Shown one piece after another: positions 6,926 to 10,222 of a stretch of DNA of 10,222 nucleotides. How positions within the stretch are numbered: position 1 is the first letter of the stretch; each line of letters begins with the position of its first letter. The DNA lies in NCBI GenBank assembly GCA_027858215.1, contig JAQIDD010000254.1:1-10222 (forward strand), written 5' to 3'. The translations under genes were made by a program, and so were the position numbers. This DNA is from Candidatus Delongbacteria bacterium. GTDB taxonomy: Bacteria; Bacteroidota; Bacteroidia; Bacteroidales; ML635J-15. Below the pieces are notes generated by a model. That model worked only from the letters and a program-made list of their open reading frames with translations, was not told the origin of the DNA and ran no database searches.

Positions 6926-8285
6926 TTAACACAGCTTTTATCGGGTCAATCAATCTGTCAATATCACCGGCACCCAAGGTAATCAATATGTCGGGTTTAT
7001 GAGATTTTAAATAATCTGGCAATTCTTTTTTCGTAATGATCCTGGCGTTATCATGCTGCATTTTTTTCAGAATCAGATCTGAATTCACACCGGGGATTGG
7101 CAACTCCCTTGCCGGATATATTGGCAATATCAGACACACATCCAGTGTTTCAAGTGCTGAAGCAAATCCATCTGCAAAATCACGTGTTCTGGAATACAAA
7201 TGGGGTTGAAAAACGCCGGCTATTTTCTTACCCGGAAACAATGTACGTACAGCATGCAGCGTACGTTTTATTTCTTCAGGATGATGTGCATAATCATCAA
7301 TATAAACTACCTTCCGTGTATGTAATACGATTTCAAACCGCCTTTTGATGCCTTTAAAATCAGCTACCGCTTCACGAATATCGCGGGCGTTTACACCATA
7401 CATAAAAGCCATGGCTGCTGCCGCAACCATATTTTCAAGATTGAGCCTGCCCGGCACCCCCATGTCCAGGTTTTCTATCACAGCTTCCGGAGTATGTAAA
7501 TCAAACCGGTAATACATCCCATTCTGACGAAACCGTGACACGTAAAAATCAGCTTTTTCATTGAACAGATCATAAGTATAACATGATTTTGCATTTATGT
7601 TTGTTGCCGTATCGTACCTAATAAGCAAATGTTGTGGCGTTTTAGAAATAAATTCATTGAATGCTGCGGTCAACATTGCTTTGTTATTGTATATGTCAAG
7701 ATGATCTGCATCCACCATGGTTACGATCGCTGATGTTTGCTGAAGTTGCAAAAAAGACCTGTCGAATTCATCTGCCTCAACGACCATTAGCCCGCTTTCT
7801 CTCCCATTAATATAATTGGAATTGTAATTAAGGCTGATGCCGCCTAAAAAAGCATGAGCTTTGTTTTTATTATACTGAAGCAAATGAGCGAGCATGGTGG
7901 AAATGGTTGTTTTCCCATGGGTTCCGGCAACAGCAATTGTATTGTATGCACGGCTTAATTCACCGAGTACTTCTGCCCTTTTCATTAGCCTGTGTCCCGA
8001 CTGCATAAAAAACCGTTTCTCAAGGTTGGTATCCGGAATAGCCGGGGTGTAAATAACCAGGCTGTTTTTATCTGCTTTGATGTTATCAGGAATCATTTCA
8101 ACACCATCATCGTAATGTATCACAGCGCCCTCATCTTCAAGTTGAGATGTTAGATAAGAATACGTGCGGTCATAACCGGCTACCCATTTCCCTTTTTGCA
8201 GGAAATACCTTGCCAGGGCACTCATTCCAATACCACCAATGCCAATTAAATAAATATTTTTTATGTCATTTTTTATGTTCATCAT
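6918..8285 (-). CDS. murC: UDP-N-acetylmuramate--L-alanine ligase MurC
   Basis: A cytoplasmic ATP-dependent ligase that joins L-Ala to UDP-MurNAc, the first amino acid of the peptidoglycan stem peptide. 455 aa, normal length. The Rossmann-like UDP-binding domain has IYLIGIGGIGMSALA (11-25). The central ATPase domain has AVAGTHGKTTIST (118-130), VVEADEFDRSFLQL (168-181) and DADHLDIY (192-199). The C-terminal domain has DDYAHHPEEIKRTL (330-343) and GVFQPHLYSRTRDF (357-370). All are diagnostic for MurC among Mur ligases. Two adjacent ATG codons are available. The first (8285) overlaps the murG TAA by one base. No murB or ddl gene lies between murC and ftsQ, consistent with the short Bacteroidota arrangement. 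Confidence 0.97.
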   Translation of the reverse strand: MMNIKNDIKNIYLIGIGGIGMSALARYFLQKGKWVAGYDRTYSYLTSQLEDEGAVIHYDDGVEMIPDNIKADKNSLVIYTPAIPDTNLEKRFFMQSGHRLMKRAEVLGELSRAYNTIAVAGTHGKTTISTMLAHLLQYNKNKAHAFLGGISLNYNSNYINGRESGLMVVEADEFDRSFLQLQQTSAIVTMVDADHLDIYNNKAMLTAAFNEFISKTPQHLLIRYDTATNINAKSCYTYDLFNEKADFYVSRFRQNGMYYRFDLHTPEAVIENLDMGVPGRLNLENMVAAAAMAFMYGVNARDIREAVADFKGIKRRFEIVLHTRKVVYIDDYAHHPEEIKRTLHAVRTLFPGKKIAGVFQPHLYSRTRDFADGFASALETLDVCLILPIYPARELPIPGVNSDLILKKMQHDNARIITKKELPDYLKSHKPDILITLGAGDIDRLIDPIKAVLSE

Positions 8286-9376
8286 TATATCAGCCTCAAT
8301 ACTTCATTTGCAATTTGATTGGCAGCCTCCGGTTTGGCAAATTTCTTGATGTTGTTTGCGTACATTTCTTGTCTTGATTTATCATTGATCAGTTCTATGG
8401 CTACATCTGCCATTTCTTCTTCAGCCTGATTATCTTCAACCATAACAGCCGCATCTTTTTCTGCAAGGGCAAATGCATTTTTACGTTGATGATCCTCGGC
8501 CACATTAGGTGAAGGAATAAGTACCGACGGTTTTTGCACAAGGCATAATTCAGAGATAGTACCGGCCCCTGCTCTTGAAATCACAACATCAGCAACAGAA
8601 AAAGCATAATCCATTTTATAAATAAACTCGAAAGCTTTTACATGTTTATCGGCGGGAGAAATGGCTTCTTCAGCTATCTTCACACCGTATTTGCCAAACT
8701 GCCACAATACTTGTATGCCTGCATTTTGAATTTTTTTGTGACTTTTAGCCATGGCAAGGTTAATGGTTTTTGCTCCCAGGCTTCCACCCACAACAAGCAA
8801 AACTGGTTTTTCAGGGTTTAATCCAAAAAATTCGATAGCCTCGGGTGCTTTGGGCTTTATGTTTGTAATGTCCTGCCGAACCGGATTTCCTGTGAATACA
8901 ATTTTTTCTTTCGGGAACCATTTTTCGAGGCCATCGTAAGCCACACATATCGTTTGTACGGATTTAGCCAGTAACTTATTGGTAATGCCCGGGAAAGAAT
9001 TTTGTTCCTGTATGAGGCAGGGAATCCCTTTCCGTGACGCTTTACGTAACATCGGCCCACTGGCGTATCCTCCTACACCAACCACAACATTAGGAGAAAA
9101 ATTGCGAATAATTTTGCCGGCTTTACGCAGGCTTTGCAATAATTTCCAGGCAAAACTGAACATTTTCAGCGATAACTTTCTTTGCATCCCCATCACAGGC
9201 AATCCGATGATTTTGTATCCGGCTTGGGGGACTTTTTCCATTTCCATACGTCCCAGGGCACCCACAAAAAGTATGTCAGCATCGGGGTGCTTTTTTTTTA
9301 TTGCATTGGCAATACTGATGGCAGGATAGATATGTCCACCTGTACCTCCACCGCTTATGATAATTTTATGCTTCAT
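8285..9376 (-). CDS. murG: UDP-GlcNAc:undecaprenyl-PP-MurNAc-pentapeptide GlcNAc transferase MurG
   Basis: A peripheral inner-membrane GT-B glycosyltransferase that converts lipid I to lipid II. With ATG at 9376 it is 363 aa, a typical MurG length. N-domain motifs are ISGGGTGGHIYPAISIA (7-23) and VVGVGGYASGPML (98-110), followed by QEQNSFPGITNKLL (123-136) and FTGNPVRQDI (161-170). The C-domain has VVGGSLGAKTIN (195-206), VVISRAGAGTISEL (264-277) and IPSPNVAEDHQRKNA (287-301), which bind UDP-GlcNAc. An upstream in-frame start at 9412 would add 12 residues that fit the family poorly. The ATG at 9376 sits right before the conserved beta strand and is preceded by AAGGGGGAAAACG, a good ribosome site. 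The start overlaps the end of ftsW by 11 nt. Confidence 0.97.
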   Translation of the reverse strand: MKHKIIISGGGTGGHIYPAISIANAIKKKHPDADILFVGALGRMEMEKVPQAGYKIIGLPVMGMQRKLSLKMFSFAWKLLQSLRKAGKIIRNFSPNVVVGVGGYASGPMLRKASRKGIPCLIQEQNSFPGITNKLLAKSVQTICVAYDGLEKWFPKEKIVFTGNPVRQDITNIKPKAPEAIEFFGLNPEKPVLLVVGGSLGAKTINLAMAKSHKKIQNAGIQVLWQFGKYGVKIAEEAISPADKHVKAFEFIYKMDYAFSVADVVISRAGAGTISELCLVQKPSVLIPSPNVAEDHQRKNAFALAEKDAAVMVEDNQAEEEMADVAIELINDKSRQEMYANNIKKFAKPEAANQIANEVLRLI

Positions 9377-10222
9377 CGTTTTCCCCCTTTGATGCGTTAT
9401 CAGTTTGAGCATTTAATTCATGTTTCACTTCGTCTTCCTCGATTGCACGGCTCACGGATAAAATCAGTCCAAAAGCGGCACCTATAAAAACCATTGATGT
9501 CCCTCCCATACTCACAAAAGGCAGCGTTTGCCCTGTCACCGGAAGCAAATTTACAGCCACCAGCATATTTACAAATGCCTGAATTACAAGCATTGAAGCC
9601 AAGCCTGCCACCATTAAAGCAGAAAAACTACCTTTGCATTTTCTTACGATTTTTAAGGAACGGTTAAAAAATATCAGGTATAACAAGGGAATAATCAAGC
9701 CACCCAGGATAATACCGTATTCTTCAACTATGATGGCAAAAATAAAATCAGAATAAGGATGTGGTAAAATATTACGCTGAATGGATTTTCCGGGTCCATT
9801 CGGAATAACCCCCCCGGATGCAATGGCTATTCGTGCATGGTCAGCCTGAAAATTGCTTTCATCGTCTCCGGAAACAAAACCTTCAATCCTGGCTTTCCAT
9901 GTTTCAACACGGCTGTTGTTTGGAATCAACAAAGCCACTCCGACAAAAATAAAAACTGCAGCCAGCGCTATTCCGATGAGTCCAAAAATATATTTCCATT
10001 GCATCCTGGCAAAAAACATCATAATCAGGGATGATACAAAAATAATCATCGCTGTAGAAAAATCGGCCGGAAATATTAACGCTGAAATGATGAGTACAGG
10101 AAACATGATGATCTTGAATGCAGATTTAAAATCAGTAATTTCATGCTTTCGTTTTGACAAGCGCCTGGCAAGAAATACTATCAAGACAATTTTGGCAAAA
10201 TCGGAAGTTTGGAATGTCAAGC
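9366..10222 (-). CDS. ftsW: FtsW/RodA/SpoVE-family (SEDS) glycan polymerase, 5' end missing
   Basis: The C-terminal 284 or so residues of a SEDS-family integral membrane protein. The frame is still open at the right edge, so the true start lies outside. Full-length members have about 380-400 residues, so roughly the first quarter to third is missing. Visible motifs are FQTSDFAK at the edge (family FQPSEFAK), FPADFSTAM and a periplasmic loop with ARIEGF. Next comes QADHARIAIASGGV, then LPHPYSDFIFAIIVEEYG, with the conserved Asp thought to be important for polymerase activity. LLPVTGQTLPFVSMGGTSM is near the end. Several hydrophobic segments match transmembrane helices, and the protein ends in a polar acidic cytoplasmic tail. 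FtsW is favoured over RodA because the gene sits in the division cluster directly before murG. The TTG at 10220 is an internal Leu codon, not a start. Confidence 0.94.
   Translation of the reverse strand, partial: LTFQTSDFAKIVLIVFLARRLSKRKHEITDFKSAFKIIMFPVLIISALIFPADFSTAMIIFVSSLIMMFFARMQWKYIFGLIGIALAAVFIFVGVALLIPNNSRVETWKARIEGFVSGDDESNFQADHARIAIASGGVIPNGPGKSIQRNILPHPYSDFIFAIIVEEYGIILGGLIIPLLYLIFFNRSLKIVRKCKGSFSALMVAGLASMLVIQAFVNMLVAVNLLPVTGQTLPFVSMGGTSMVFIGAAFGLILSVSRAIEEDEVKHELNAQTDNASKGENDEA

Noticed and set aside
9377..9412. Upstream start for murG at 9412
   Set aside because: It adds 12 residues (MLKLITHQRGKT) ahead of the usual MurG N-terminus. It would extend the overlap with ftsW, and a better ribosome site lies before 9376.

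Overview
The window looks like part of a Bacteroidota chromosome, probably a Bacteroidales/Marinilabiliales-type or related lineage. Four things point this way. The division and cell-wall cluster has the compact order ftsW-murG-murC-ftsQ-ftsA-ftsZ-yqeY. Several starts have A-rich leaders rather than Shine-Dalgarno sites. The Crp/Fnr-type regulator is of a kind common in that phylum. A large exported protein carries jelly-roll-like and Ig-like modules typical of Bacteroidota surface proteins. Base composition is AT-leaning throughout, and I see no insertion sequence, phage gene, tRNA, rRNA or CRISPR array.

Layout. Positions 1-2101 (minus strand) hold the 5' 700 codons of a secreted multidomain protein that runs off the left edge. 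It has a signal peptide, a jelly-roll-like module, an Ig/CARDB-like stretch, a second Tyr/Gly-rich beta module, and the start of a tandem array of about 96-residue Ig-like repeats. Positions 2102-2290 are an AT-rich divergent intergenic region. Positions 2291-2989 (plus strand) encode a Crp/Fnr-family regulator. From 2990 to the right edge everything is on the minus strand and forms one tightly packed cluster. In transcription order it is ftsW (5' end beyond the window), murG, murC, ftsQ, ftsA, ftsZ and yqeY.

How the genes work together. MurC adds L-Ala to UDP-MurNAc, MurG makes lipid II, and FtsW is the SEDS-family glycan polymerase of the divisome. FtsQ is the membrane scaffold of the divisome, FtsA tethers FtsZ to the membrane, and FtsZ forms the Z-ring. 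YqeY, a GatB/YqeY-domain protein of uncertain role, is translationally coupled to ftsZ. Most junctions overlap by 1-11 nt, which suggests one polycistronic message. The only sizeable gap is about 82 nt between ftsA and ftsZ.

Most of the window (2990-10222) is conserved core biology, and I find no evidence of a new defence, mobile or metabolic system there. The accessory and least predictable part is the left third: the repeat-bearing exported protein and its divergent neighbour.
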